13,532 nt of DNA from Tardiphaga sp. (GTDB lineage Bacteria; Pseudomonadota; Alphaproteobacteria; Rhizobiales; Xanthobacteraceae): NCBI GenBank assembly GCA_028290325.1, contig JAQGJY010000183.1:1-13532 (forward strand), in the 5' to 3' direction. Positions 12,819-13,532 of the stretch are shown here, piece after piece. A model generated the notes under the pieces. That model was not told where the DNA came from and did no database searches. It saw only the letters and a list, made by a program, of their open reading frames with translations. Within the stretch, counting starts at the first letter, position 1. The number at the start of each line of letters is the position of its first letter. Position numbers and translations under genes: made by a program.

Positions 12819-13532
12819 TTACCTGACACCGAGCCGAAACGCATTCTCGACGATCCGCAGTCCGACGTCGCCGCCGAGCGACATCAGCGATTCCGGATGA
12901 AACTGCACGCCACCGATCGGCAGCGTCTTATGTTCGATCGCCATCGCGACGCCGTCTTCCGTCGTCGCCGTCACTGTCAGCACATCCGGCATCGACGGCA
13001 TCTCGACGAACAACGAGTGATAGCGGCCGATGACGATTTCATTCGGCAGGTTCTGCATCAGCCGCCCGCCGCGCACCTGAATCCGCGATGGTCGCCCATG
13101 CGCCGGCTGCGACAATTGTCCGAGTTCGCCGCCGAAATATTCGCCGATCGCCTGCACGCCGAGACAGACGCCGAACACCGGCAGCTTTTTCTCCAGCGCG
13201 GTATCGATGGTCTTAGCGATGCCGAAATCTTCCGGCCGGCCCGGCCCCGGTGACAGCACGACGAGATCGAACGTTTTCGTCGCCAGCATGGTCTGCGCGT
13301 GGACGTAACGCACCACGCTGACCTCCGCGCCGACCTGCCGGAAATAATCCGCCAGCATATGTACAAACGAGTCGTCGTGATCGATCAGCAGCACCTTCTT
13401 GCCGGAACCGGACGCATCCGGCGCGAAGGCCGACAGCGGCTTCGGCGGATCGCCGCGCAGCGCCTGAAACAACGCCGCCGCCTTGGTCTGGCATTCTTTT
13501 TCTTCCGCGACGGGATCCGAGTCGAACAGCAA
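12819..13532 (-). CDS. trpE(G): Anthranilate synthase TrpE(G), C-terminal glutamine amidotransferase part (5' end outside window)
   Basis: The 237 or so codons present hold the end of the synthase part (LLFDSDPVAEEKECQTKAAA) joined to a complete class I glutamine amidotransferase domain from about residue 46 (KVLLIDHDDSFVHML). The nucleophile is C123 in FGVCLGVQAIGEYFGGEL, and the triad is completed by H212 and E214 in GGVQFHPESLMS; the SPGPGRPEDFG loop is present. The domain releases ammonia from glutamine for chorismate to anthranilate, the first committed step of tryptophan synthesis. The open frame continues through the window end with no ATG (the first visible codon is TTG inside the frame), so this is the fused TrpE(G) type known from Rhizobiales rather than a free TrpG. 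Full family length is about 720-740 residues. A hairpin with a T-tract follows the stop. Confidence 0.9.
   Translation of the reverse strand: MLFDSDPVAEEKECQTKAAALFQALRGDPPKPLSAFAPDASGSGKKVLLIDHDDSFVHMLADYFRQVGAEVSVVRYVHAQTMLATKTFDLVVLSPGPGRPEDFGIAKTIDTALEKKLPVFGVCLGVQAIGEYFGGELGQLSQPAHGRPSRIQVRGGRLMQNLPNEIVIGRYHSLFVEMPSMPDVLTVTATTEDGVAMAIEHKTLPIGGVQFHPESLMSLGGDVGLRIVENAFRLGVR

Noticed and set aside
12819..13532. Free-standing trpG or pabA
   Set aside because: The frame stays open to the window end with synthase-like residues ahead of the amidotransferase domain and no start codon with a ribosome site, which fits fused TrpE(G).

Overview
The window is a GC-rich chromosomal stretch from an alphaproteobacterium. 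It most resembles the Bradyrhizobium/Rhodopseudomonas/Nitrobacter group (Nitrobacteraceae). The reasons are the protein sequences (CobS, CobT, AccA, a C-terminal glutamine-amidotransferase domain fused to anthranilate synthase), a BolA/J-domain pair beside cobST, and several palindromic intergenic repeats of the kind scattered through those genomes. The genus call is inference from familiarity, not from a search.

Layout from left to right. Positions 1-4071 hold a minus-strand operon read right to left: cobS (AAA+ subunit of aerobic cobaltochelatase), a small unknown protein, cobT (VWA subunit), and a secreted esterase-like/phytase-like protein cut by the window edge. The last gene overlaps the cobT stop in a GTGA arrangement, and its Tat signal region is interrupted by a GC-rich repeat that keeps the reading frame. 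Positions 4420-5076 encode a DedA-family membrane protein on the plus strand. It converges on a J-domain co-chaperone (5198-5842, minus), which is divergent from bolA (5992-6261, plus). A YafK-type L,D-transpeptidase lipoprotein (6415-7863, minus), accA (8136-9098, minus) and xerD (9291-10244, minus) follow.

Divergent from xerD are two plus-strand P-loop ATPase genes (10531-11322 and 11488-12153). They are related to each other, and a palindromic repeat lies between them. The first has a classical deviant Walker A motif of the ParA/MinD type. The second keeps the same motif spacing but has Arg-Pro-Met where the first has Lys-Gly-Gly. I cannot assign a function to the pair, and it is the best candidate here for something undescribed. 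The window ends with apt (12181-12720, minus) and the amidotransferase end of trpE(G) (12819-13532, minus), with a hairpin and T-tract between them.

Most of the window is housekeeping: cobalt insertion for vitamin B12, envelope remodelling, the first step of fatty acid synthesis, chromosome dimer resolution, adenine salvage and tryptophan synthesis. No prophage, insertion sequence, CRISPR array, rRNA or tRNA gene was seen.
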